Source of the DNA: Pseudomonadota bacterium
GTDB lineage: Bacteria > Pseudomonadota > Alphaproteobacteria > Sphingomonadales > Sphingomonadaceae
Direction: 5' to 3'
Length of the DNA stretch: 40,055 bases
Assembly (NCBI GenBank): GCA_021849075.1
Contig: JAJZTH010000028.1
Span: 1 to 40,055, forward strand
Shown here: piece after piece, positions 7,303 to 15,348 of the stretch
Layout of the letters: each line of letters opens with the position of its first letter
Numbering within the stretch: the first letter of the stretch is position 1
Translations under genes and position numbers: made by a program
The notes under the pieces: generated by a model
Seen by the model: only the letters and a program-made list of their open reading frames with translations
Told to the model about the DNA's origin: nothing
Databases searched by the model: none

Positions 7303-10104
7303 TCAATAGGTCAGGCGCGCGGTGATGCTGATCCGGCGATCGTTGAGCACCGAAGACTGCGGACGGCTGGGAATGCCGTAATAGGTCCGGTTTTCAGTGT
7401 TGGTCAGGTTCACGCCGTCGACCGTCAGACCGAAATGATCGTTGACCGTGTAGGTCAGCGATGCATCGAGCTGACCGCGCGCCGCATTGAAGATCGGCAA
7501 TTCGCCGCTGCCATTGCCGCGCGTGGTGACGACATATTTGCTGCGCCAGTTATAGGCGACGCGGGCCGAAAGCGGTCCCTTGTCGTAGAAGCCGATCAGA
7601 TTGTAGCTATATTTGGACAGCTGCTCCAACGGCACGATCAGCGCATTGCCTTCATTGTCCTGCGCCGCCGGGCTGGGCGCCTTGCTGTCGACATAGGTGA
7701 AGTTGGCCTGCACGCCAAAGCCCGACCACAGGCCCGGCAGGAAGTCGAAGAAGGTGTTGCCGCCTACTTCAAAACCCTTGATCTTGCCATTGTCGCCATT
7801 GAGCGGCCGGCTGACCGACACGGTGAAGGGACCATTGCCGAAATCATAGGTTTCGTCGGTCGCGATGTTGGCGATGAAGCCATCCACCTTCTTGTAGAAA
7901 CCGGCGGCATAGAGCGATCCGGTGCGCGAGAAATACCATTCCAGCGACGCATCGAACTGCTTGGCTTCCAGCGGCTTCAGGTAGGGATTGCCCGAACTGG
8001 AGGTGCGGATGCCGTTGCCGGGATTGAATTCGACAATGTTGATGTTGGGGTTCAACTGCGAGAAGTCCGGGCGCGTCAGCCCCTTCGACGCCGCCAGACG
8101 CAGTTGCAGGCGATCGGTGAAGTGATAGCGCAGGTTGAGGCTCGGCAGCGCCTTGGTATAGCTGGAATTGACGCTGATCGGGACATAGCTGATCGCACCA
8201 TTGGTCGGTTCGCCATTGGGCAATTCAGCCTGCGGCGTCTGAACGCTGAAGCCGTCGGTCGCGACCTTGGTCTTGATCACGCGCACGCCGATATTGCCGT
8301 CCAGCGGGAAGCCGGCCTCCTCAAAGTCGAACTTTGCGACGCCGTAGGCGGTATAGGTCTTTTCGCCCTGGGTGTTGCGATCGCTGGGAACATAGCTGAC
8401 GCCGTCCAGCAGGGACTGGCGCTGCGACGCATCGACATAAGGGGCCAGCGCCTGACGGGTGGCGTCATAATCCAGCACGATGCCCCGGCTGAAGAACACG
8501 CCGCCAGCGGGCACGCCCTGATAGCCGCGATATAGATCGCCGCGGAAGGGATGCACTTCATACAGATTGTCCGCCAGCGCGCTGGTGCCATAATAGGCAT
8601 AGGTGCTGCTGTCGGTGACGGCGGTGCGATCCGTATAGCGCAGACCGCCCGAAATGGAGCGGATGATGCCGGCGTCGAACTTATATTCAGCGTCCAGACG
8701 GCCCGCATATTCCTTGCCCACCGAATGATCGATATGGTCCAGATAGCCGCCGCCCAATGGGGCATAGTTGGCGATGTCCGTGACCGATCCATTGCCGTTG
8801 GCGGGATTGCTGTCGGGCAGGATGTCCATGGTCGGCACGCCATTGCCCACGACCTGATAGAGGCGTTCGGCGTTGGAATGGAGGATGACGATGGAGCGCT
8901 GGCCATCGGTCACGCCGCGGATGAACTGACCATCGGCGGTGACAGTCAGGTTGCTGGTCGGGTTCCACTTCACGTTCAGCGAGAAGTCGTTGGTGACCGA
9001 CTTGCGGCGTTCCAAGCTGGTGTTGGAATCGATCGGGACGTTGACGAAGGTGCCGCTGCGGAAATTGCCGTCGTCGTCGAAGGTGAAGGGCGCGGTGTAA
9101 TCCGGGGTGATCGAATTGGTGCCGGTATAGGCGAAGAAGCTATAGTCGCCATATTGGAACTTGTAATCCGAACGGACATATTCGCCCGTCACCAGCAGCG
9201 TGTCGGTCGGCTTCCACTGCACCGCAACGTCGGCGCCGATACGCTGACGATCGCCCAGATACTGGCCGATACCCACGCCATGGGGCAGGTAGGTCGGCTT
9301 GCCCAAGCGGCCAAGGCCCTGCGCAGTCGCATAGTCGGTGGCGTTATTGGGTGTGCCGTTCGCCGCAACCGACTGATCGAGCAGGAAGAAGGGCTGGCTG
9401 CTGATCTGATCCTGACGGAAGGCGGTCTTCTGATAGGCCAGGTCGACCAGCACGCCGATTTCGCCGATGCCGGTGTCCCAGCGGTTCGACAGCAGCAGGT
9501 TCGCCTGCGGCTTCGACTTGCCGTACATGTCATAATAGTTGACGCTGGCGCTGGCCGACGCCTTGAACCCATCAAAATCGAACGGCTTGCGCGTGCGCAG
9601 GTTGATAAGGCCGCCAATGCCACCTTCGATCAAGTCGGCCGACGGGTTCTTATACACGTCCACGCCCGCCAGCAGTTCGGATGGCACATCCTCCAGGCTC
9701 AAGGTGCGGCCGCCATTGGCGGTGAAGACGTCGCGACCGTTGACTTCGGTGCGGACCTGGCTGAGGCCGCGAATGGCGACCGAGGAACCTTCGCCAAAGC
9801 TGCGCTGGATCTGGATGCCGGTAATGCGCTGCAACGCTTCGGCGACGTTGCGGTCGGGCAGCTTGCCAATATCTTCGGCGACGATCGAATCCACGATCAC
9901 ATCGCTATTGCGCTTGATCGACTGGGCGCTGGAAAGGCTGGCGCGCACGCCGGTGACGACGATGTCGCCTTCTTCGGCCGGGGGCGCTGCCTGCTCGGGC
10001 GCGGCGGCGTCCTGCGCATGGGCGCTGCACCCCAGCGCGACGCTGGCGATCGAAATCCCCGCCATCAACGCGGCGCGACGCGGCATGTGAATCATCTTGG
10101 TCAT
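7303..10104 (-). CDS. TonB-dependent receptor, probable oligosaccharide importer
   Basis: This 933-residue outer-membrane receptor has a signal peptide ending near AHAQD. The sequence EEGDIVVTGVRASLSSAQ follows as the TonB-box region. Next come a plug domain (DIGKLPDRNVAEALQRITG, RGLSQVRTEVNGRD, GGIGGLINLRTRKPFDFDG) and a long beta barrel ending in ISITARLTY with a terminal aromatic residue. This is the TonB-Xanth-Caul subfamily, which takes up plant glycans and other large substrates. The start at 10104 follows AGAGGAAGGG; a longer in-frame form has a poor N-terminus. It is the first gene of the minus arm from the divergent promoter, so import of a fucosylated, acetylated oligosaccharide is the most likely role. 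The ligand is inferred from the adjoining enzymes. Confidence 0.92.
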   Translation of the reverse strand: MTKMIHMPRRAALMAGISIASVALGCSAHAQDAAAPEQAAPPAEEGDIVVTGVRASLSSAQSIKRNSDVIVDSIVAEDIGKLPDRNVAEALQRITGIQIQRSFGEGSSVAIRGLSQVRTEVNGRDVFTANGGRTLSLEDVPSELLAGVDVYKNPSADLIEGGIGGLINLRTRKPFDFDGFKASASASVNYYDMYGKSKPQANLLLSNRWDTGIGEIGVLVDLAYQKTAFRQDQISSQPFFLLDQSVAANGTPNNATDYATAQGLGRLGKPTYLPHGVGIGQYLGDRQRIGADVAVQWKPTDTLLVTGEYVRSDYKFQYGDYSFFAYTGTNSITPDYTAPFTFDDDGNFRSGTFVNVPIDSNTSLERRKSVTNDFSLNVKWNPTSNLTVTADGQFIRGVTDGQRSIVILHSNAERLYQVVGNGVPTMDILPDSNPANGNGSVTDIANYAPLGGGYLDHIDHSVGKEYAGRLDAEYKFDAGIIRSISGGLRYTDRTAVTDSSTYAYYGTSALADNLYEVHPFRGDLYRGYQGVPAGGVFFSRGIVLDYDATRQALAPYVDASQRQSLLDGVSYVPSDRNTQGEKTYTAYGVAKFDFEEAGFPLDGNIGVRVIKTKVATDGFSVQTPQAELPNGEPTNGAISYVPISVNSSYTKALPSLNLRYHFTDRLQLRLAASKGLTRPDFSQLNPNINIVEFNPGNGIRTSSSGNPYLKPLEAKQFDASLEWYFSRTGSLYAAGFYKKVDGFIANIATDETYDFGNGPFTVSVSRPLNGDNGKIKGFEVGGNTFFDFLPGLWSGFGVQANFTYVDSKAPSPAAQDNEGNALIVPLEQLSKYSYNLIGFYDKGPLSARVAYNWRSKYVVTTRGNGSGELPIFNAARGQLDASLTYTVNDHFGLTVDGVNLTNTENRTYYGIPSRPQSSVLNDRRISITARLTY

Positions 10105-10202
10105 GAAACCCTTCCTCTCCCTGGCCCCTGGGTCGGAGCGCTGATCGATTCGCGACCGCGCAAAGCGGCCAAAAACATTTCCCTTTTGTGTCCCGGGCCG
10201 CT

Positions 10203-10230
10203 TTGGGAGCGATACCAAGACGCGCTCCCA
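10203..10230. promoter_or_regulatory. LacI-type operator-like palindrome in the divergent promoter
   Basis: TTGGGAGCGATACCAA at 10203-10218 is an imperfect palindrome centred on CG, of the kind bound by LacI-family sugar regulators. A second half site, TGGGAGCG on the minus strand, lies at 10223-10230. So GGGAGCG and CGCTCCC also form a perfect 7-base inverted repeat with an 11-base spacer. The site is about 100 bases before the receptor start. No LacI-family gene is in the window, so the regulator would be encoded elsewhere. Confidence 0.45.
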
Positions 10231-10240
10231 TTACTCCCAC

Positions 10241-10273
10241 ATTTCAAATTATGAAATATAAAAATTGATTTCA
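10241..10273. promoter_or_regulatory. Candidate IclR operator with three ATTTCA half sites
   Basis: ATTTCAAATTATGAAAT at 10241-10257 is a perfect 6-base inverted repeat with a 5-base spacer. A further ATTTCA lies at 10268-10273, inverted relative to the TGAAAT at 10252-10257. IclR-family regulators of sugar-acid pathways, such as KdgR, bind TGAAA/TTTCA-type palindromes. The first plus-arm gene encodes an IclR-family protein, so autoregulation and control of both arms is likely. Confidence 0.5.
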
Positions 10274-10357
10274 TGGGTGGATGGTAGTTAGTAGAGGCGT
10301 ATCGGCAACGGCGGCTCTGGCTGACGATGGTAGCGAAAACAAAGGGGGAGAATCAGC

Positions 10358-11143
10358 ATGACCGGCAAGACGCGCTATCAAGCGCCGGCGCTGACGAAGG
10401 GGCTGGAAATATTGGAGCTTCTCGCTTCCGCCAGCGAACCATTGATCATGTCAGACATATCTACCGCACTGGGGCGGTCGGTTAGCGAAATCTTCCGCAT
10501 GCTCCAAGTGCTGGAAGAGCATGGCTATATCGCCCGCGCCGAAGAAGGATATCGGCTGACCAACCGCCTGTTCGCGCTGGGCATGAGCCAGCCGCCGATT
10601 CGCGACCTCGCCTCCACCGCCCTGCCGGTGATGCAGGATCTGGCGCGCCGGGCCGGGCAAAGCTGTCACCTCGCCGTCGCATCGGGCGCCGAAATGGTCG
10701 TCATCATCGCGATCGAAGCGCCCGGCCTGTCGGGCTTTGCCGTGCGTATCGGCTATCGTCGCCCGCTTCATCGTTCCAACAGCGGCCGCATCCTGCTCGC
10801 CTTCCAGTCGCCCGACGCGCGCGCCGCCATGCTGGCGGACATCTCCGCGACCGGCGACCTGTTCGATGAAGCCGAACTGATCGCGCGACTGGATGCGGCC
10901 GTCGCCGCCGGCGGCGCCATTTCCCCCAGCCCGATGCTGAAGGGCATTACCGATCTGTCCGCCCCGATATTGGTCGGCGGCGTCGCCCGCGCCGCGCTCA
11001 CCATGCCCTTTGTCGATGGCGCTGCGAACCGGGCAACGCTGGAGGCGTGCGGCCAGATGGTCCGCGACGCCGCCCAAGCGATCGGCACGGCCATGTCGCC
11101 CCTCGTTACGATACCGGTACGAAATGGCGAGGGTCCGCAATGA
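10358..11143 (+). CDS. IclR-family transcriptional regulator
   Basis: This 261-residue protein has an N-terminal winged helix-turn-helix (about residues 10-70: ALTKGLEILELLASA, MSDISTALGRSVSEIFRMLQVLEEHGYI). The C-terminal effector domain (about 80-250) includes GQSCHLAVASG, GYRRPLHRSNSGRILLAF and SAPILVGG. IclR proteins usually bind small sugar acids or aromatic metabolites and act as dimers or tetramers on palindromes. It is the first gene of the plus arm and its stop overlaps the esterase start as ATGA. A good ribosome site (AAAGGGGGAG) precedes the ATG. A fucose catabolite such as 2-keto-3-deoxy-L-fuconate is a reasonable effector guess, but nothing in the sequence proves it. Confidence 0.9.
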   Translation: MTGKTRYQAPALTKGLEILELLASASEPLIMSDISTALGRSVSEIFRMLQVLEEHGYIARAEEGYRLTNRLFALGMSQPPIRDLASTALPVMQDLARRAGQSCHLAVASGAEMVVIIAIEAPGLSGFAVRIGYRRPLHRSNSGRILLAFQSPDARAAMLADISATGDLFDEAELIARLDAAVAAGGAISPSPMLKGITDLSAPILVGGVARAALTMPFVDGAANRATLEACGQMVRDAAQAIGTAMSPLVTIPVRNGEGPQ

Positions 11144-12108
11144 CCCTGCTCGACCGCCGCGCCGCCCTGATCGCCGCTGCCGGGCTTGCCGCCCTGCCTT
11201 CCCTGTCCACCGCGCAGATCACCGCCGCGGACGAGGTGATAGACCTGTGGCCCGGCCCGCCCCCTGGCGGCACCGGCGCGCGCATCGTCCGCAAGATCGA
11301 CGACCAGTCGAAAGACCCGGCCAAGCCCGATCGCTGGCTCACCGGCATCGATCGCCCGATATTGGTGGTGCGCCGCCCCGCCCGCCCCAATGGCGCAGCG
11401 ATGCTGGTGGTGCCCGGCGGCGGCTATGGTTTCCTGTCCTACGACAATGAAGGGACCAGTCAGGCCGCCTGGCTCAACGCACGCGGCATCACCGCCTTCA
11501 TCCTGCTCTACCGCCTGCCCGGCGAAGGCTGGAACCAGCGGGAAGACGTCCCCCTTCAGGACGCGCAGCGCGCCATGCGCATCATTCGCGCCAAAGCTGT
11601 CCAGTTCGGTGTCTCAAAGGATCGGATCGGCGTGCTTGGCTTTTCCGCCGGCGGTCATCTGGCGGGATCGATCGCCACTCGCCATGGCGAAAAAGTCTAT
11701 GATCCCGTCGACGCCGCCGATCGCGAAGCGGCGCGGCCCGATCTGGCGGCCTTGATCTATCCGGTGGTCAGCCTGGACGCGCCCTTCACCCATGACGGAT
11801 CGCGCGACAAACTGCTGGGCGAAGGGGCCGATGTGCAGGCGCGCCGCAACCGATCAGTCGAGTTGCGGGTCGATGCGGCAACCCCGCCCCTCTTCCTTGT
11901 CCACGCCAGCGACGATGGGCTGGTCCCGCCGGCCAACAGCATCGCCTTGTTTCAGGCGATGGAGGCCGCAAAGCGCCCGGTCGCGCTGCATATTTTCGAA
12001 GATGGCGGCCATGGCTTCGGCGTGCGCCTGCCCAAGGAGATGCAGGCAGCGGTCTGGCCGGAATTATTGACGACCTTCGCCGCAAAGCATGGATTGATCC
12101 CCGCATGA
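11140..12108 (+). CDS. Exported alpha/beta-hydrolase esterase (acetylxylan-esterase-like)
   Basis: This 322-residue protein starts with LLDRRAALIAAAGLAALPS, a twin-arginine-like signal, so Tat export is likely. The hydrolase domain has an oxyanion loop VPGGGYGFLSYDNEG near residue 91 and the nucleophile S169 in GFSAGG. D259 sits in ASDDGLVPP and H291 in GGHGFG. This BD-FAE/acetylxylan-esterase-like form removes acetyl or similar groups from plant glycans. The ATG at 11140 overlaps the IclR stop as ATGA; a longer in-frame version lies inside iclR and lacks the signal. The gene precedes two SGNH esterases, which suggests a heavily acetylated substrate. Exact bond specificity is unknown. Confidence 0.8.
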   Translation: MTLLDRRAALIAAAGLAALPSLSTAQITAADEVIDLWPGPPPGGTGARIVRKIDDQSKDPAKPDRWLTGIDRPILVVRRPARPNGAAMLVVPGGGYGFLSYDNEGTSQAAWLNARGITAFILLYRLPGEGWNQREDVPLQDAQRAMRIIRAKAVQFGVSKDRIGVLGFSAGGHLAGSIATRHGEKVYDPVDAADREAARPDLAALIYPVVSLDAPFTHDGSRDKLLGEGADVQARRNRSVELRVDAATPPLFLVHASDDGLVPPANSIALFQAMEAAKRPVALHIFEDGGHGFGVRLPKEMQAAVWPELLTTFAAKHGLIPA

Positions 12109-12893
12109 AGCGGCTGATCGCCCTGCTGCTAACGCTCAGTGCCAGCGGCGCACTGGCCGCGCCCGGCGATTATCAAAGTTCGCCCGAGCGACGCACTGTG
12201 GCGGAAAAGGATTGGGGACCATGGCTTGGCCCGTTCCGCGCGAAACTGGTGCCCAGCCTGATGCAGGATTTTGGCGAACGCTATCTTTACGCCCCCGCCA
12301 ACGCGGCCCTGCCTACGCCCAAGCCGAACGAACAGCGTGTCGTGTTCCTGGGCGATTCCATCACCGATCGCTGGAACCTGGCCACCAGTTTCCCCGGCAA
12401 GCCCTATGTCAATCGCGGCATCGGCAGCCAGGTGACAGCGCAAATGCTGCTGCGCTTCCATCAGGATGTCGTGGCGCTCAAACCCAAGGTCGTGATGATC
12501 CTGTCCGGCATCAATGACGTGCAAGGCTTCCTGCAACAGGAAAGGTCCGAGCAAATCGAGGCCAATTGGGAAGCGATGGCCGACATCGCCACCGCCCATC
12601 ATATCAAGGTCGTGTTTGGATCGATCCTGCCGGTCAACAACTACACGGATGCGGCGAAGGATGTGGTGGCGGAACGCAAGCCTGCCGAACTGGTCGCGCT
12701 CAACCAGTGGCTGCGCGCCTTTTGTGCGCAGCATGGCCATGTCTTCGCCGATTATCATAGCGCGATGGTCGATCCGAACGGCCTGATGACCGCCGCCTAT
12801 ACGCAAGACGGCGTGCATCCGCTGGACACTGGCTATGCGGTGATGGCCCCGATCGCACAGCAAGCGATCGACCGGGCGCTGCGAAAGAACTGA
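12105..12893 (+). CDS. Secreted SGNH/GDSL hydrolase, first of a tandem pair
   Basis: This 262-residue protein has a Sec signal (MKRLIALLLTLSASGALA). The SGNH blocks are present: FLGDSITDRW with S85, RGIGSQ for block II, GIND with N138, and DGVHP with D235 and H238. Such enzymes deacetylate carbohydrates. In this context it may remove O-acetyl groups from galactosyl residues of xyloglucan oligosaccharides so that GH29 and GH35 can act. The start overlaps the preceding stop as ATGA. It is clearly related to the next gene, sharing the DSITD and DYHSAM motifs and the last block. Confidence 0.82.
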   Translation: MKRLIALLLTLSASGALAAPGDYQSSPERRTVAEKDWGPWLGPFRAKLVPSLMQDFGERYLYAPANAALPTPKPNEQRVVFLGDSITDRWNLATSFPGKPYVNRGIGSQVTAQMLLRFHQDVVALKPKVVMILSGINDVQGFLQQERSEQIEANWEAMADIATAHHIKVVFGSILPVNNYTDAAKDVVAERKPAELVALNQWLRAFCAQHGHVFADYHSAMVDPNGLMTAAYTQDGVHPLDTGYAVMAPIAQQAIDRALRKN

Positions 12894-12904
12894 GAAAGGG
12901 AGAG

Positions 12905-13705
12905 ATGCGGATGTTTCGCCTGACGGCTGCTCTTTGCGCGCTGGCTATCGCTGGCGCCGCGCATGCGGAAACCAAGGTGCCGGGCGATCCCCATGCCGAC
13001 GATCCGGTTGGCATCATCGCCGATCCCTGCCCGGTCCATCCCAAGCCGACCGATGAGGCCGGCTGGAAATTTTGGAACCTGCACATGCTGACCCGCGATT
13101 TCGGGCAACTGTGCCGCTATGCCGCCGCCAACAAGGCGATCGAAGGCCAAAAGGTGCGCGTCGTCTTCATGGGCGATTCCATCACCGACAACTGGATCAA
13201 CCTGGACCCCGGCATGTTCCAGAACGGGCTGGTCGATCGCGGCATCAGCGGCCAGACGACGCAGCAGATGCTGGTGCGCTTCCGCAATGATGTGATCGCG
13301 CTGAAGCCGCAGGCGGTCCACATCATGGCGATGACCAACGATATTGCCGGCAATACCGGCGCGGCGACGATGGAAACCGTGCTGGGCAATATTCAGAGTA
13401 TGGCCGATCTTGCCCGCGCGCACGGCATCAAGGTCATCATCGCCTCCGTCCCGCCCACCGCCGCCTTCCCCTGGAGCCCGGGCATGACGCCCGCGCCGCA
13501 GGTTGCCGCGATCAACACATGGCTGGCCGATTATGCCCGCGCCAACGGCTTCACCTTCGTCGATTATCATAGCGCGATGGCGCAACCCGACGGCGCGATG
13601 AAGCCGGGCCTGTCGAGCGACGGCGTCCACCCGACCAGGGAAGGCTATGCCATCATGCGTCCATTGGCCGAAGCCGCGATCGCCAAGACTTTGGGGGAAA
13701 AGTGA
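12905..13705 (+). CDS. Secreted SGNH/GDSL hydrolase, second of a tandem pair
   Basis: This 266-residue protein has a Sec signal (RLTAALCALAIAGAAHA), then FMGDSITDNW with S92, RGISGQ, and DGVHP with D239 and H242. The asparagine block reads AMTNDI (N145) instead of the usual GxND seen in its neighbour. It has a longer N-terminal insertion with two cysteines (PCPVHPKP and FGQLCRY) that could form a disulfide in the periplasm. A strong AAAGGGAGAG site precedes the ATG; the M at codon 3 is an alternative start. It is probably a paralogue from local duplication with a shifted acyl or sugar specificity. Confidence 0.82.
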   Translation: MRMFRLTAALCALAIAGAAHAETKVPGDPHADDPVGIIADPCPVHPKPTDEAGWKFWNLHMLTRDFGQLCRYAAANKAIEGQKVRVVFMGDSITDNWINLDPGMFQNGLVDRGISGQTTQQMLVRFRNDVIALKPQAVHIMAMTNDIAGNTGAATMETVLGNIQSMADLARAHGIKVIIASVPPTAAFPWSPGMTPAPQVAAINTWLADYARANGFTFVDYHSAMAQPDGAMKPGLSSDGVHPTREGYAIMRPLAEAAIAKTLGEK

Positions 13706-15330
13706 TGCAGAATTTCGGACGCCGATCCTTCCTGGCGGGCGCGGCCGCGCTGGGCCTTGCCAATGCCGCCCGCGCAGCCAGCCCAATGGGTACGGCCAAA
13801 GGCCCGGTGCAGGCAAGCTGGCCCTCGCTCGTCAGCAATTACCGTTACCCCGACTGGTTCCGTGACGCGAAGCTGGGCATGTGGTCGCACTGGGGGCCGC
13901 AATCGGTGCCGGCGCAGGGCGACTGGTATGGCCGCTTCATGTATATGCAGGGCCACCCGATGTACGCGCATCACCTGAAAACCTACGGCCATCCGTCGGT
14001 CGCGGGGATGAAGGATATCCAGAATCTGTGGACTGCCGACAAGTGGGAGCCGGATGCGCTGATGGCCCGCTATCAGAAGGCGGGCGCCAAATATTTCATG
14101 GCGCTGGCCTGCCATCATGACAATCTGGATTGCTACGACAGCCGCTATCACGCCTGGAACAGCCTGCGCGTCGGGCCGAAGAAGGATATTGTCGGCATCT
14201 GGGAAAAGGCGGCGCGCAAGGCAGGCATGAAATTCGGTGTGTCCAACCATGCCGCCCATGCCTGGCACTGGTATCAGCCGGCCTATGGCTATGACCCGGT
14301 CGGCCCGAAGAAGGGCGAGCGCTATGACGCCTTCCGCCTGCGCAAGGAAGACGGCAGGGGCCAATGGTGGGACGGTCTCGATCCGCGCGAACTCTATACC
14401 GGCGGCCATGCCGTGCTGCCCGATGGCATCGACACGATCGAGGCGATGGACAAATGGCATGACGCGAATAACGGCCAGTGGATCGAGACCGGGCCGAAGG
14501 ACGATCCGGCCTATGTCACCCGCTGGCTGCTGCGCCAGACCGATCTGGTCGCGAAGTACAAGCCCGACATGGTTTATATGGACGATCATGAACTGCCCTT
14601 TGGTCCCGTAGGGCTGGAAGCGGCGGCGGACTATTATAACCGGTCGATCGACTGGCACGGCAAGATCGACGTCGTGCTGACCGGCAAGCAGCTGAAACCC
14701 TATGCCCGGTTCGGCATGGTGCAGGATGTGGAGCGCGGCTTCACCGACCATCTGTGGGACGAACCCTGGCAAACCGATACCTGCATCGGCGACTGGTTCT
14801 ACAATGAAGCCCGCCTGCACGACAAAAGCTACAAGAGCGCGGAAGAAGTCATCCAGCGCCTAGCCGATGTCGTGTCGAAAAACGGCAATCTGATGCTCTC
14901 TATCCCCCAGCCCGGCGATGGCTCCATCGACAGCGAGACAGAGAAGGTGCTGGACGGCATGGCCGGATGGATGACCCATGGCGGGGAGGCGATCTTCGGG
15001 TCGCGGCCATGGCGCATCTATGGCGAAGGGCCGACGCAGCTGATCGCGGGCATGCAGAATGAGGAAAAGGCCAAGCCCTTCACCGCGCAGGACATTCGCT
15101 TCACCACCAACAAGGGCGCGCTCTATGCGCTGTTCCTGGGCCGGGCGCAGGGATCTACGACTATCCGCTCACTGGCGCGCGGCCGCACAGGCGGCCAAAT
15201 CGAACGGGTGACACTGCTCGGCGGTGGCCCGCTTGCCTTCCGACAGGATAGCGCGGGCCTTCATTTCACCATGCCGCATGGCGTCAATTTCGTGCCGGCC
15301 GTCCGCATCGACGGCCATGGCCTCGTTTAA
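13705..15330 (+). CDS. Tat-exported GH29 alpha-L-fucosidase
   Basis: This 541-residue protein starts with GRRSFLAGAAALGLANAARA, a textbook twin-arginine signal. The GH29 domain shows WFRDAKLGMWSHWGP, then GDWYGRFMY, AKYFMALACHHDN and KFGVSNH. The likely nucleophile is D293 in DMVYMDDHELP. DVERG and WQTDTCIGDW lie further on, and the C-terminal part is probably a beta sandwich. It would remove terminal alpha-L-fucose, giving the fucose that FucP and the oxidation enzymes use. The ATG at 13705 overlaps the previous stop as TGATG; a GTG three bases earlier is possible. GH95 is the commoner fucosidase in known xyloglucan loci, so the alpha-1,2 linkage is inferred and other fucosides are possible. 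Confidence 0.88.
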   Translation: MQNFGRRSFLAGAAALGLANAARAASPMGTAKGPVQASWPSLVSNYRYPDWFRDAKLGMWSHWGPQSVPAQGDWYGRFMYMQGHPMYAHHLKTYGHPSVAGMKDIQNLWTADKWEPDALMARYQKAGAKYFMALACHHDNLDCYDSRYHAWNSLRVGPKKDIVGIWEKAARKAGMKFGVSNHAAHAWHWYQPAYGYDPVGPKKGERYDAFRLRKEDGRGQWWDGLDPRELYTGGHAVLPDGIDTIEAMDKWHDANNGQWIETGPKDDPAYVTRWLLRQTDLVAKYKPDMVYMDDHELPFGPVGLEAAADYYNRSIDWHGKIDVVLTGKQLKPYARFGMVQDVERGFTDHLWDEPWQTDTCIGDWFYNEARLHDKSYKSAEEVIQRLADVVSKNGNLMLSIPQPGDGSIDSETEKVLDGMAGWMTHGGEAIFGSRPWRIYGEGPTQLIAGMQNEEKAKPFTAQDIRFTTNKGALYALFLGRAQGSTTIRSLARGRTGGQIERVTLLGGGPLAFRQDSAGLHFTMPHGVNFVPAVRIDGHGLV

Positions 15331-15348
15331 GAACAGGGATTTACAGGG

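Noticed and set aside
8551..10254. Plus-strand open frame of over 560 codons opposite the TonB receptor
   Set aside because: The minus strand encodes a complete receptor with plug and barrel. The antisense product is a low-quality mix rich in A, G, R and D without domains.
10241..10273. Reading the ATTTCA array as an AT-rich UP element or promoter only
   Set aside because: The repeats are exact and symmetrical, which suits a dimeric regulator better; overlap with a promoter is still possible but no convincing -35 and -10 pair was found.
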